Part shown: piece by piece, positions 33,656 to 43,080 of the stretch
How positions within the stretch are numbered: position 1 is the first letter of the stretch
Layout of the letters: the number at the start of each line of letters is the position of its first letter
From: Deltaproteobacteria bacterium
Lineage (GTDB): Bacteria > SZUA-79 > Acidulodesulfobacterales > Acidulodesulfobacteraceae
Assembly: GCA_023489335.1 (NCBI GenBank)
Contig: JAMDCP010000011.1
Coordinates: forward strand, 199,057-263,056
Direction of reading: 5' to 3'
DNA: 64,000 nt
The notes under the pieces: generated by a model
Database searches by the model: none
Seen by the model: only the letters and a program-made list of their open reading frames with translations
Told to the model about the DNA's origin: nothing
Position numbers and translations under genes: made by a program

Positions 33656-34525
33656 ATGAATATAATTGTTGCGCCATCCGCGGGATTTTGTTTCGGCGTA
33701 AAAAGGGCGGTCAAGATGGCAGTCGATGCGTCAAAGACCCGCAAATTATCCGAAAAATTAAATACTCTCGGACCGATTATTCATAATCCGCAGGTGGTTA
33801 AATCTTTGGAAGAAAAAGGGGTTTATCCTGTAGATACTATTGAAGACAACGGCCATAATACCATCATAATCCGCTCCCATGGCGTTAAATCAGATATTAT
33901 GGAAAGCCTTAAATCAAAAGGGTTAAAGATAATCGACGCCACCTGCCCGTTTGTAAAACAGGCGCAGAACTATATAACCATGGCCGCATCAGACGGATAT
34001 TTTATAATAATGGTCGGGGATAAAAACCACCCCGAGGTTCAAAGCGTAATTAGTTTTGCCGATAAAAACAGGTTTTTAATAATAAACGGCCTGGATGATT
34101 TTAAAAATATCCCCGTTTCCGAAAAATTGGCTTTAATTTCCCAGACTACGCAGGATGTTAATTTTTATGGCTCCGTGATTAACGAGATATTTAAAATTGC
34201 TAAAAAGGAAATAGTTGTTTTCAATACCATTTGCGATGCGACAAAATTGAAACAGGATGAATCTAAGGTCCTTGCTTCTAAGGTCGATGTGATGATAGTC
34301 GTCGGAGGGTATAACAGCGCAAACACGAATAAACTTAAAAATATCTGTGCGGCTATCCAAAAGAATACCTATCACATAGAAACCGAAAAAGAAGTTAATC
34401 CTGAATGGTTTATAGATGCCGATATGGTTGGGATTACGGCGGGAGCCTCCACTCCCGATTGGATTATAGAAAAGGTGGTTAATACAATACGGCAATTAGA
34501 CGGCAATCAAAAAATAGCTATGTAA
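33656..34525 (+). CDS. ispH: 4-hydroxy-3-methylbut-2-enyl diphosphate reductase
   Basis: A 289-residue iron-sulfur enzyme of the MEP pathway giving IPP and DMAPP. The three cluster Cys lie in PSAGFCFGVKRAV (residue 12 region), DATCPFVKQAQNY and FNTICDATKLKQDE. Other blocks are LGPIIHNPQVVKSLEEKGV, IRSHGV, GDKNHPEVQS and the end ITAGASTPDWIIEKV. It connects with ispD and ispF at the right edge of the window, so isoprenoids come from the MEP route. The Shine-Dalgarno is poor. Confidence 0.95.
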   Translation: MNIIVAPSAGFCFGVKRAVKMAVDASKTRKLSEKLNTLGPIIHNPQVVKSLEEKGVYPVDTIEDNGHNTIIIRSHGVKSDIMESLKSKGLKIIDATCPFVKQAQNYITMAASDGYFIIMVGDKNHPEVQSVISFADKNRFLIINGLDDFKNIPVSEKLALISQTTQDVNFYGSVINEIFKIAKKEIVVFNTICDATKLKQDESKVLASKVDVMIVVGGYNSANTNKLKNICAAIQKNTYHIETEKEVNPEWFIDADMVGITAGASTPDWIIEKVVNTIRQLDGNQKIAM

Positions 34526-34556
34526 TTTTAAACTTAATTAAAAACAAACAAAAGAT

Positions 34557-34585
34557 TTGCTTAATTTGTTTAAATGTGGTAGATT
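34557..34585 (+). promoter_or_regulatory. Promoter of rpsA
   Basis: TTGCTT (34557-34562), 17 bases and TAGATT (34580-34585). The GGAGGG ribosome-binding site follows about 20 bases later. Confidence 0.5.
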
Positions 34586-34621
34586 AGTTTTATCAATTTT
34601 TAGGAGGGAGTATCAATATTT

Positions 34622-36232
34622 ATGGCAAAACAAAATTTTAACCACGGTAAATCTTTAGAAAATCCCACGGAGTTCGAGCTTTTACTCAGTTCTTATGAAA
34701 ATATGAATAGCAAAGGGCTTGTGAGGCAGGGAAAGATTTTAAATATCGATGAAAATTATATTTATGTCGATGTCGGAGATAAATCCGACGGAATAATCAC
34801 AATTGAGGAGTTTTCTTCGGGCGGCAATGTGGATATTACTACTATTTCAACAGGCGACAGCATAGAGGTTTTTGTCGGGCATTACGACGACAAGGCCGGA
34901 TATTTAATATGTTCAAGGGAAAAAGCCAAAAATGTTTACGCATTGGATGATATCGAAAGAGCTTGCGAGAGTGACGAAATAGTCAACGGGACTGTCGTGG
35001 CGAAGACAAGGGGCGGGTTAATTATAGATTTGAACGGCGTTACCGCATTTTTACCAGGTTCCCAAATCGATGTTAAGCTTACAAAGGATTTTGATGCTTT
35101 TCTGGGAAGGAATCTTGAATTAAAGGTTATAAGCGTAAACAAAAAAAATTGCAATGTTATAGTTTCCCGGCGCAAGGTTATAGAAGATGCAATTAAAAAA
35201 TTAAAAGAAAATGTTTTAACCGATATAAAAGAAGGCGATGTGCTCGAGGGCATAGTTAAAAATATCACGGATTACGGCGTTTTCGTCGATTTAGGCGGCA
35301 TGGATGGACTTATCTATATTACCGATATTTCATGGAAAAGAATATCCCACCCTTCGGAGGTGTTAAGCCTTGGACAAAAAATCAATGTAAAGGTTATCAA
35401 GTACGATGAAGAAAAACACAGGGTTTCCCTCGGTTATAAACAACTTTTTAAGGACCCGTGGGAGGATATACTTGAAAGGCATAAGCAGGGTGATGTAGTT
35501 GAAGGCGTTATAATAAATATTACGGATTACGGCGCATTTGTGGAGCTTGACGACGATGTCGAGGGACTCATACATATGTCCGAGATGAGTTGGGACAAAA
35601 AGTCGGTCGATCTAAAAACCTTTCTGACAAAAGGGCAGAGGGTTAAAACCGTAATTTTGAGCATCGAGCCTGAAACTAAGAAACTCTCTTTGAGTATAAA
35701 AAGGCTTACCGAAAGCCCGTGGAATAAGTTAAAAGATAAGTATCCCGTCGGCGCCGTTGTTGAAGGCACCGTTAAAAATATATACGAATTCGGAATATCC
35801 GTTGAGTTAGATAAAAATTTTGACGCATACATTAAACAAAGCGATTTTTCCTGGTCAAAAAGAACAAAACACCCTCAGGAGCTCTTCAAAATCGGGGAAA
35901 GCGTCAAGTGCGTAGTTTTAAACATCGACGAAGAAAGGCAAAAGATATATCTGGGCATAAAACAGCTCACAGAAAGCCCATGGAAAAATATTAAAGATAG
36001 ATATTCGGTTGGAATGGCGGTCTCGGGCGTCATATCCAATATTACGGAATTTGGGATATTTGTTTACCTCGAGGACGGCATCGAGGGATTAATCCATAAT
36101 TCAAAGATTCCCGAAAACTTTATTGCAAAAAATGATATTTCCGTGGGTTCCAATATCAATGCGGAGATAATTATGGTGGATTCTAACGAACAAAAAATCG
36201 GATTATCGCTTCTTAATTCAGAGCAAAGTTAA
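34622..36232 (+). CDS. rpsA: 30S ribosomal protein S1
   Basis: A 536-residue protein made of repeated S1 (OB-fold) domains. Repeats can be seen at about 35-105 (GKILNIDENYIYVDVGDKSDGII), 120-185 (GTVVAKTRGGLIIDLNGVTAFLPGSQ), 205-275 (EGIVKNITDYGVFVDLGGMDGLI), 290-360 (EGVIINITDYGAFVELDDDVEGLIH), 378-447 and 463-533 (SGVISNITEFGIFVYLEDGIEGLIH). Six domains is the usual number; S1 recruits mRNA to the 30S subunit. It follows ispH with its own promoter, and sppA follows 37 bases later. Confidence 0.94.
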   Translation: MAKQNFNHGKSLENPTEFELLLSSYENMNSKGLVRQGKILNIDENYIYVDVGDKSDGIITIEEFSSGGNVDITTISTGDSIEVFVGHYDDKAGYLICSREKAKNVYALDDIERACESDEIVNGTVVAKTRGGLIIDLNGVTAFLPGSQIDVKLTKDFDAFLGRNLELKVISVNKKNCNVIVSRRKVIEDAIKKLKENVLTDIKEGDVLEGIVKNITDYGVFVDLGGMDGLIYITDISWKRISHPSEVLSLGQKINVKVIKYDEEKHRVSLGYKQLFKDPWEDILERHKQGDVVEGVIINITDYGAFVELDDDVEGLIHMSEMSWDKKSVDLKTFLTKGQRVKTVILSIEPETKKLSLSIKRLTESPWNKLKDKYPVGAVVEGTVKNIYEFGISVELDKNFDAYIKQSDFSWSKRTKHPQELFKIGESVKCVVLNIDEERQKIYLGIKQLTESPWKNIKDRYSVGMAVSGVISNITEFGIFVYLEDGIEGLIHNSKIPENFIAKNDISVGSNINAEIIMVDSNEQKIGLSLLNSEQS

Positions 36233-36269
36233 GTAAAATCAATAAATCTAATAAGGCAAATATAAACAT

Positions 36270-37196
36270 ATGAGCGCAGGCAAACATCCATTTTTAAGCG
36301 GCTTGTTATTTTTAATCGTATTTATCGGAATTTTTGGACTGGGCATCTACCTGATTTTATTTAAATTTCAAATAAAGTCTAATTATAATGTCGTGCCTGG
36401 TTCTTCTCCCTATGCGATTGGAATAATAAACCTCACAGGCACAATAACCAGCTCGTCAAGTTTTATATCCCTTCTCAATCATTACAAACATGAACCATAT
36501 GTTAAAGCCGTCGTAATAAGGGTGAATTCACCCGGCGGTGAAGTTGCCCCGTCCCAGGCTATGTATGAACAATTGACTAAGTTTAAGAAATACAAGAAGG
36601 TTGTGGTTTCAATGAGTTCTGTTGCCGCATCGGGGGCTTATTATGTGTCTTCCGCGGCGAACGAAATAGTGGCAGAGCCTGGAACATTAACAGGTTCGAT
36701 TGGCGTCATAATGGAAATGCCCAATGTATATAAACTAATGAAAAAGGTGGGCGTATCTTATAATTACATTGTGAGCGGTCCATATAAGGACATCGGTACC
36801 CCCTTTAAAGAAATGACCCCGCAGCAAAGAGAAAAGCTTCAAGGCGTTGTTATGGATGTATATAGCCAGTTTGTAGATGCCGTTGCAAAAGGAAGGAACC
36901 TTAAAATAGAATATGTTAAAAAGCTTGCCAATGGTATGGTTTATTCGGGACAGCAGGCGCTTAAATATCATCTTGTGGATAAACTCGGCGATTTTGAGGA
37001 TGCGATTGATGCGGCAAAGGTATTAGCCGGCATAAAAGGCAAGCCAACCATTATTTATCCTGTCAGAAAGCAACCCAATTTATTCCAATCCGTTATAAAA
37101 AGGGCGGTGGAGTCTTTTATAGATTATGTGGGCGGCAAAACCTTTTTAAAAGGTGCAGGGCTTATAGCATATAATAATGCAGGGTTAAATTTTTAA
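36270..37196 (+). CDS. sppA: Signal peptide peptidase SppA, short form
   Basis: A 308-residue S49 protease. One N-terminal membrane helix (about 10-32; LLFLIVFIGIFGLGIYLIL) anchors a periplasmic domain. The catalytic Ser is in SSVAASGAYYVSSAANEI, and the Lys of the dyad is in SGPYKDIGTPFKEMTPQQ; AVVIRVNSPGGEVAPSQAMYEQL is the conserved block ahead of them. The short single-domain form normally makes an octameric ring and degrades leftover signal peptides. It is three bases before the HIT gene. Confidence 0.92.
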   Translation: MSAGKHPFLSGLLFLIVFIGIFGLGIYLILFKFQIKSNYNVVPGSSPYAIGIINLTGTITSSSSFISLLNHYKHEPYVKAVVIRVNSPGGEVAPSQAMYEQLTKFKKYKKVVVSMSSVAASGAYYVSSAANEIVAEPGTLTGSIGVIMEMPNVYKLMKKVGVSYNYIVSGPYKDIGTPFKEMTPQQREKLQGVVMDVYSQFVDAVAKGRNLKIEYVKKLANGMVYSGQQALKYHLVDKLGDFEDAIDAAKVLAGIKGKPTIIYPVRKQPNLFQSVIKRAVESFIDYVGGKTFLKGAGLIAYNNAGLNF

Positions 37197-37199
37197 TTT

Positions 37200-37685
37200 A
37201 TGGAAATTATTTATGCCCCGTGGCGTATGGATTATTTAGTCAGAGACAAGTCAAAAGATGAATGTGTTTTTTGCGAAGATAACACATGCTTTGAGGATAA
37301 GTATGTTCTTTTTAAAGGAAAATATGCATATGTAAAATTGAACACATTTCCTTATAATTGCGGACATCTGCTTGTTATTCCCGCTACCCATGCTAAAGAG
37401 CTTAACGGACTTTCATGGGAAGCCGGCGCCGAAGTTATGAAACTTTTATCCATAAGCTGCGATATATTGAAAAAGGTTTACCGTTGCGATGCTATTAATG
37501 TCGGCTTGAATTTGGGCAAGGCCGCCGGAGCGGGCATTGAACAACATTTACATTTCCACATAATTCCGAGGTGGGAAGGGGATGTCAGTTTCTATACCGT
37601 ATGTTCGGAACTGAGAGTTGTTTCCGAAATATTAGACGACACATATAATAAATTGATAGGCGAGTTTCAAAAGATTAAACTTTAG
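37200..37685 (+). CDS. HIT family hydrolase
   Basis: A 161-residue histidine-triad protein. The triad is EQHLHFHIIPRW (H-x-H-x-H), preceded by NVGLNLGKAAGAG, and an N-terminal C-x-x-C (CVFCEDNTC) probably binds zinc. FPYNCGHLLVIPATHAKEL is the conserved middle block. Members hydrolyse nucleotide-phosphate bonds such as AMP-lysine or diadenosine polyphosphates (Ap4A phosphorylase-like group). The precise substrate is unknown. It lies between sppA and a lapA-like gene, in what looks like one operon. Confidence 0.87.
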   Translation: MEIIYAPWRMDYLVRDKSKDECVFCEDNTCFEDKYVLFKGKYAYVKLNTFPYNCGHLLVIPATHAKELNGLSWEAGAEVMKLLSISCDILKKVYRCDAINVGLNLGKAAGAGIEQHLHFHIIPRWEGDVSFYTVCSELRVVSEILDDTYNKLIGEFQKIKL

Positions 37686-37721
37686 TTCGAAAAGATTTGA
37701 AATTACACAATAGGTAAACAA

Positions 37722-37982
37722 ATGATTAAGATTATAAATCTGATACTTTTCATTATTTTTGTTGCCGTCGTATTAGTCTTTACGGCAGAGAATCCGGAGC
37801 GTGTAAGCGTAAAATTTTTGGGTTTCGAATCTATAAAACTTCCTATCTCCGTAATAGTATTTTCCTCCATTATAGCGGGAATTTTAATTGCTCTCATATA
37901 CCATTTTTATGCCGTGTATAAGATTAAAAAGGAGCAAAAAGGCGAAAACAGCGAGAAAAAGATAAATAGTAGCGGTAATTAG
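37722..37982 (+). CDS. LapA-domain small membrane protein
   Basis: An 86-residue protein with two hydrophobic helices (about 2-20 and 42-62), the first ending in FTAENPERVSVKFLGFE and the second followed by a Lys/Glu-rich cytoplasmic tail. The N-x-x-x-V-x-V-x-F/L pattern and the two-helix hairpin match the LapA (YciS-like) domain, which in enterobacteria helps control lipopolysaccharide assembly with LapB. No lapB is adjacent. It is placed 36 bases after the HIT gene. Confidence 0.75.
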   Translation: MIKIINLILFIIFVAVVLVFTAENPERVSVKFLGFESIKLPISVIVFSSIIAGILIALIYHFYAVYKIKKEQKGENSEKKINSSGN

Positions 37983-38016
37983 GCTGTTGTTTTTGATTCG
38001 GGATTTTATTCTGCCC

Positions 38017-38970
38017 ATGTCAAATCTTCAAAAAATAGTTATCATCGGAGGGATAACCTGCGCGGGGAAAACGGAAACTTCTCTCAAGTTAGCGGAACGC
38101 TCCCCCTTTAAATTCGAAATAGTTAATTTTGATTCTTTATGCTTTTATAAGTATTTTGATATCGGGACGGCAAAACCTTATGAAAGCGCCAAAAAAAGTG
38201 TCAAACACCACCTTTTTGATATAAAATGTCCCAATGAAGAGTATAATGCCCACAGTTTTGCGGAGGATGCAAGGCGCACAATTAACGGCATAACAAAAAA
38301 AGGGAAGATACCGCTTTTTGTGGGCGGCACAGCCCTTTATATGAAATCGTTAATCTATGGTTTTTCTCCTATTCCGGAATTAAGCAAATCTAAATACAGG
38401 CAAAAGACGGTTGAATTAATCGATAAATTGGGAGCGCCTGCCGTTTACGAAAAACTTAAAGAAATCGATCCGCCGTATGCTAAAAAAATATCGCCTAACG
38501 ATAAACAAAGAATTGCCCGGGCTTACGAGGTTTACGAAGCTACGGGCAAGCCTTTTTCGTCCTATCTCTCCGAAAATCCATTTGGAAAACTCCTTTATGA
38601 TTACCTGTATTTTATTTTAATCCCTTCCAAAGATTATCTGTCATCATGTATAATAAAAAGGACGGAAGCTATTTTAAAAGCAGGTTTAATAGACGAAATT
38701 AAAGGTATAATTAACAAAGGTTACACTGAAGATTTAAAGCCGTTTAAAAGCATTGGTTATAAAGAAGGGATTATGTATTTAAACAAAGAGATTAATACGG
38801 ATGAGGAATTATTTCAAAGGATTGCGGCAGCGACAAGACAGTACGCAAAAAGGCAGGCCACCTATTTTAAAAAGGTGGAAAACGGGATAATAATAACGCA
38901 GACCGATATAGAAGAAAGGCTGGAAATTATGGAAAAGCATTTGAAAAATTTTTTTAATCAAAGGGATTAA
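38017..38970 (+). CDS. miaA: tRNA dimethylallyltransferase
   Basis: About 317 residues; adds dimethylallyl to A37 of tRNAs reading UNN codons. The P-loop is GGITCAGKTETSLKLAE, where most homologues read GPTASGKT, followed by FDSLCFYKYFDIGTAKP, HHLFDIKCPNEEYNAHSF and VGGTALYMKSLIYG, then NDKQRIARAYEVYEATGKPFS. The C-terminal ATRQYAKRQATYFKK is the tRNA-binding block. The longest reading begins at TTG 37987; ATG 38017 fits the family better and follows lapA by 34 bases. No hfq is next to it, unlike in many proteobacteria. Confidence 0.92.
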   Translation: MSNLQKIVIIGGITCAGKTETSLKLAERSPFKFEIVNFDSLCFYKYFDIGTAKPYESAKKSVKHHLFDIKCPNEEYNAHSFAEDARRTINGITKKGKIPLFVGGTALYMKSLIYGFSPIPELSKSKYRQKTVELIDKLGAPAVYEKLKEIDPPYAKKISPNDKQRIARAYEVYEATGKPFSSYLSENPFGKLLYDYLYFILIPSKDYLSSCIIKRTEAILKAGLIDEIKGIINKGYTEDLKPFKSIGYKEGIMYLNKEINTDEELFQRIAAATRQYAKRQATYFKKVENGIIITQTDIEERLEIMEKHLKNFFNQRD

Positions 38971-38995
38971 CCGTAAATAATAACCTACGAATGCA

Positions 38996-40549
38996 ATGGC
39001 TTTAAACAAAAATTTAATTAAACGCTCTTTGCTTGAAGTTTTCAATAAATATGGCTACGGCAGGGACGGACTCGAATTAATTAAAAGGCTCGGTATTTTG
39101 GCCGGAAGTATCGGATATAACTCCTTTTTAATAGGAGGATTTGTCAGGGATATTATAATATACAGCATGAAAATAAACCCTGAAACCTCTTCCCGTTTTG
39201 CATCCTCAAAGGTTTTTAACATTTCTAAAAAAGAAATTGAGCAAGATACCCGTCTCGATATAGATATCGTATTAGAGGGAAACGCCGAACGATTTGCGGA
39301 ATCAATAAGGGAAAGAAACGATATCGGTTTCGCAATAAATTCTATAAAAATTCATAAAAGATTTAGAACGGCATCCGTTGAATTTTTAATTAATAAGAAA
39401 CCTTTAAAAGTTGATTTGGCTTCCGCAAGAACCGAAACATACCTCAATCACGGCGCTCTGCCTGCCGTCAGCATAGGCGGCGCAAGCCTTAAAGACGATG
39501 TCTCCAGGAGGGATTTTACTATAAATACGATAGCTTTTAGCCTTAATACGGATGGTTCTTCGAACGGCTCCGGCCTGCCCGGCGGAGTACATATCGGCGC
39601 GCGCCGTCTTCGGGCGTTTCTTGCCGTGAAAGATTATGCAGGGGGTTTGTCCGATATATTAAACAAAAAAATTAGAGTATTGCACGATTTAAGTTTTAAA
39701 GAAGACCCCACCAGAATATTTAGGGCTGTCAGATTTGAGAAAAGGCTTGGATTCAGCATCGAAAGGCATACGGGAACCCTTATTAAAAATGCTCTCGATG
39801 CCAGGGTTTTGGATAATATTTCGGGAAAGAGAATAACGGCGGAATTAAACCTTCTGTTAAAGGAAAAAAATCCGGAAATATATCTTGCAAGGCTTGAGGC
39901 TTTGGGCGTTCTTAAGGGAATTTATTCTAAACTGGGGTTTAACGAAAGCAACGAAAGGGTTTTTAGAAAAATTGCAAAAAGCTGCAAAACCAGTAAGAAT
40001 ACCCATATATTTTATATTGCCGAACTTTTGCATCATTTAAATAAGGCCGAATTTAATGCGGCAATAGAAAGATTGGCCCTGGGCGAAAAGATTAAACAAA
40101 CAATCTCATCGATGTATCTGGAAGCAAAAAGCTTGGCTTCGCTGTTCTCCGAATTGGATGAAGTTAAAAAAAAATGTGCGGATAAATTATGTGAAGATAA
40201 GTTATTAAAATTAAAAAATAGCGAAATATATCTTATGTTTAAAGGGTTTAGCGAGGGGGGGATTTTATTTTATTTTTTTAAAAATAATAATAAAGGCGAG
40301 TTAGCTTTGAATTTCGCAAAGTGGGCGGAAAAATTTATAAATAAAATAAGATTTATAAAGCCTGCAATTAGCGGAAACGACATTAAATCCTTCGGCATAT
40401 GCGAAGGCCCCGTATGCGGCTCTATATTGGAAGAGATTAAACTTTTAAAGATGGACGGCAAACTTAAATCAAAGGATGCCGAAGTACTTTATGTTAAAAA
40501 TAAGTACATCGTTAAAAAAATGGAGGGGTTAAAAAATGATAGAGTTTAG
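38996..40549 (+). CDS. CCA-adding / poly(A) polymerase family nucleotidyltransferase
   Basis: A 517-residue class II nucleotidyltransferase. The active site has FLIGGFVRDIIIY, then TRLDIDIVLEG with the D-x-D pair, and the downstream DDVSRRDFTINTIAFSLN and EDPTRIFRAVRFEKRLGF blocks (motifs for sugar selection and the neck). It adds CCA to tRNA ends or poly(A) to RNA; the two cannot be separated by motifs here. Around residues 183-215 there is an extra Gly/Ser/Arg-rich GC-rich stretch (NTDGSSNGSGLPGG and on) that homologues usually lack. The end overlaps pgi by 14 bases. Confidence 0.87.
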   Translation: MALNKNLIKRSLLEVFNKYGYGRDGLELIKRLGILAGSIGYNSFLIGGFVRDIIIYSMKINPETSSRFASSKVFNISKKEIEQDTRLDIDIVLEGNAERFAESIRERNDIGFAINSIKIHKRFRTASVEFLINKKPLKVDLASARTETYLNHGALPAVSIGGASLKDDVSRRDFTINTIAFSLNTDGSSNGSGLPGGVHIGARRLRAFLAVKDYAGGLSDILNKKIRVLHDLSFKEDPTRIFRAVRFEKRLGFSIERHTGTLIKNALDARVLDNISGKRITAELNLLLKEKNPEIYLARLEALGVLKGIYSKLGFNESNERVFRKIAKSCKTSKNTHIFYIAELLHHLNKAEFNAAIERLALGEKIKQTISSMYLEAKSLASLFSELDEVKKKCADKLCEDKLLKLKNSEIYLMFKGFSEGGILFYFFKNNNKGELALNFAKWAEKFINKIRFIKPAISGNDIKSFGICEGPVCGSILEEIKLLKMDGKLKSKDAEVLYVKNKYIVKKMEGLKNDRV

Positions 40550-41939
40550 CTTTAAGTACGCCTTAAAGTCGGCAATCGGGGAAAATGGCCTGGAAGAAAT
40601 GGAAATTCGTTCTTTAGAAAACGATCTGGTTCAGGCAAGAAGAAATCTTAATGAACTAAGAAGAAACGGGGATATCGGTTTTTATAACGAGATAGGCGAC
40701 GCAGGAATGGTTGCATCCGTGAAGGAAACCGCGGATAGGCTGTTTTCAAAAGATTTTAACACTCTGTATGTTTTTGGAATGGGGGGGTCGTCACTTGGCG
40801 CAATATTTTTAAAAGAGGCATCAGGCGGAATATTTCGCGAAAGTTATAATAATGAAAATATAAACGAAAAGGCAGGGGAAAACGGCGGGGGTTTTCATAA
40901 AAAGGTAAATGTTATTTTTTCCGAAAATATCGACCCGTGTTATATCCATAAAAATATGCAAAACATCGATATAAAAAAGACCCTGTTTTGCTTTGTTTCG
41001 AAATCCGCGGATACCATCGAGGTTGTATCCCAGTTTTTTATTGTTAAAGAGATGCTTGAAAATGCGGTAAAAAATTATAAGGACAATCTTTTGTTTATAA
41101 CCGATAAAAAAAGCGGATTCTTAAGGCAATATGCCGATGAAAACGGCATAGCCACTTTAGATATTGCAAAAAATGTCGGCGGAAGATATTCCATTGTAAC
41201 GGCAGGAACCCTTTTTCCCGCTTATGTGATGGGGCTTAATATCGACAAGTTTTTACATGGAGCAATCTCTTACAGGGATAATATATTAAATAAAGGCGTT
41301 TTTGAAAACAACCCCGTCTATTCCTTAGCCGCTATCATTTATCTTTACTACAAGCAGAAAAAAAGAAATATATTTATAATTAATGCTTACAGCGATTATT
41401 TAAGGGAGTACTCAAGATGGTTCAGGCAGCTTTTCGCCGAAAGCCTCGGAAAGGATTTGACATCGCCGACCCCCGTTCCCGCGGCAGGCGCTACCGACCA
41501 GCATTCACAGCTTCAGCTTTATATGCAGGGTCCGCAGGATAAGCTGATAGGCTTTTTTTGCTTAAAGAATTTTTGTAAAGATTATATAATAAACCCATCG
41601 GGGTTTGAAGAATATGGTTATTTAAAAGGCAAAAAGTTATCCGAACTTCTTCTTAATGAACTTACGGGCGTAGAACTTGCGCTTGCAACTCTGGGGAGGC
41701 CGTCATTCAGGGTTACGATAGATAAAATAGACGAGTTTACGCTTGGAGAGTTGTCCTTTATGTCTATGGAAATGGTTCCCATTTTAGGCATGCTTCTTAA
41801 GATTAATCCGTTCGACCAGCCGGGCGTCGAGAAAGGAAAAAAATTTGCTTACCTGTTAATGGGCAGAAAGGATGAATCTATGTCAAAGGAATTAGAAGAG
41901 TTAAACAGATTAAATAATATACCGGATTTAACATATTGA
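40536..41939 (+). CDS. pgi: Glucose-6-phosphate isomerase
   Basis: A 467-residue enzyme interconverting glucose-6- and fructose-6-phosphate. VFGMGGSSLGAIFLKEAS is the phosphate-binding block; LFCFVSKSADTIEVVSQFFI, NVGGRYSIVTAGTLFPAYVMG, WFRQLFAESLGKD and TDQHSQLQLYMQGPQDKL are further family marks, with the catalytic Glu and His in the last two. It starts inside the end of the nucleotidyltransferase gene, with GGAGGGG upstream. The size fits the shorter bacterial Pgi group. It links to ugd/manC through sugar phosphates. Confidence 0.93.
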   Translation: MIEFSFKYALKSAIGENGLEEMEIRSLENDLVQARRNLNELRRNGDIGFYNEIGDAGMVASVKETADRLFSKDFNTLYVFGMGGSSLGAIFLKEASGGIFRESYNNENINEKAGENGGGFHKKVNVIFSENIDPCYIHKNMQNIDIKKTLFCFVSKSADTIEVVSQFFIVKEMLENAVKNYKDNLLFITDKKSGFLRQYADENGIATLDIAKNVGGRYSIVTAGTLFPAYVMGLNIDKFLHGAISYRDNILNKGVFENNPVYSLAAIIYLYYKQKKRNIFIINAYSDYLREYSRWFRQLFAESLGKDLTSPTPVPAAGATDQHSQLQLYMQGPQDKLIGFFCLKNFCKDYIINPSGFEEYGYLKGKKLSELLLNELTGVELALATLGRPSFRVTIDKIDEFTLGELSFMSMEMVPILGMLLKINPFDQPGVEKGKKFAYLLMGRKDESMSKELEELNRLNNIPDLTY

Positions 41940-41979
41940 TGACGGAAAAAAATAGATAACAAAATAATTTAATTAATAG

Positions 41980-43068
41980 ATGGTTCAAAGGGCGATACTT
42001 ATCGGGATTAATAGAGCCGGTGCAGAGAGAGAAAAAAGCGACGATTTACTGGAAGAGCTTGCTTTGCTTTCAGAAACCGCCGGCGCAGTGAATGTAGGCA
42101 GGGTCCTAAAAACGGTTAAAAGGATTGACCCTGCTTACTATTTATCAAAGGGAATGCTTGAAGATATTAAAGGGCTGATACTTCAAGATGCGGCGGATTT
42201 GGCGATAATAGATGTCAATCTAAGCCCCGCCCAGGAAAGAAATATGTCCGAATATGTGGGCGTAAATGTTATCGATAGAACAAGGCTTATTTTAGACATA
42301 TTTGCAACGCGCGCAAGAACAGCCGAGAGCAAATATCAGGTTGAGCTTGCAATGTTAAATTACATTTTGCCAAGGCTTAAGGGAAGTGGTATAATGCTTT
42401 CAAGGACAGGCGCAGGCATCGGAACAAGGGGTCCCGGGGAAACCAAATTAGAAACCGATAGGAGAAAAGTAAGGCAAAGGATTACTTATATAAAAGATAA
42501 GCTTAAGCTGGACGAAAAGACGAGGGGTTTGCACAGGTCCACAAGAAAAAAACAGGGCTTGCCTATGGCAACCCTTGTAGGCTACACTAACTCCGGAAAA
42601 ACGACGATGCTTTCCGCTTTAACGAAAAGGGGCGGTGACGGAGAAAATAAGCTTTTTGCCACACTGGGAACAAAGATGGCGGGGATTTACGATGAAGCTC
42701 GCAAAAGGAAAGTTATAATATCCGATACGGTTGGATTTATCCAGAACCTGCCGCTGTTTTTAGTGGAATCGTTTAAATCAACGCTTGAAGAAGCGGTTCA
42801 TTCGGATGTTTTAATACATGTTATAGACCCGACCCAAAAAGACGCTTTGCGCAAGTCTGAGGAAGTCATAAAGATATTAGATTCTATCGGCGCAGGTGAA
42901 AAAAAGACGATAGTGGTTTTAAATAAGATTGATCTTTTAACTCCCCCGCGGGTGAGATTTTTGCAAACAAAACTGGAACAATTAACGGGGAATGCCGTAA
43001 TACCCGTTTCTGCAAAAACAGGGGATAACATCGGCATGTTAAAAGAAAAAATATTTAACAATGTATAG
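41980..43068 (+). CDS. hflX: GTPase HflX
   Basis: A 362-residue ribosome-associated GTPase. The N-terminal HflX domain has NVGRVLKTVKRIDPAYYLSKG, LSPAQERNMSEYVGVNVIDRTRLILDIFA and the loop SRTGAGIGTRGPGETKLETDRRKV; the G domain has VGYTNSGKTTMLSALTK (P-loop), DTVGFIQNLP (G3), VVLNKID (G4) and VSAKTG (G5). HflX splits or rescues stalled 70S ribosomes under stress such as heat. The start at 41980 is without a strong Shine-Dalgarno. It is followed after 12 bases by two exported proteins. Confidence 0.93.
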   Translation: MVQRAILIGINRAGAEREKSDDLLEELALLSETAGAVNVGRVLKTVKRIDPAYYLSKGMLEDIKGLILQDAADLAIIDVNLSPAQERNMSEYVGVNVIDRTRLILDIFATRARTAESKYQVELAMLNYILPRLKGSGIMLSRTGAGIGTRGPGETKLETDRRKVRQRITYIKDKLKLDEKTRGLHRSTRKKQGLPMATLVGYTNSGKTTMLSALTKRGGDGENKLFATLGTKMAGIYDEARKRKVIISDTVGFIQNLPLFLVESFKSTLEEAVHSDVLIHVIDPTQKDALRKSEEVIKILDSIGAGEKKTIVVLNKIDLLTPPRVRFLQTKLEQLTGNAVIPVSAKTGDNIGMLKEKIFNNV

Positions 43069-43080
43069 TTCATAGTTCTT

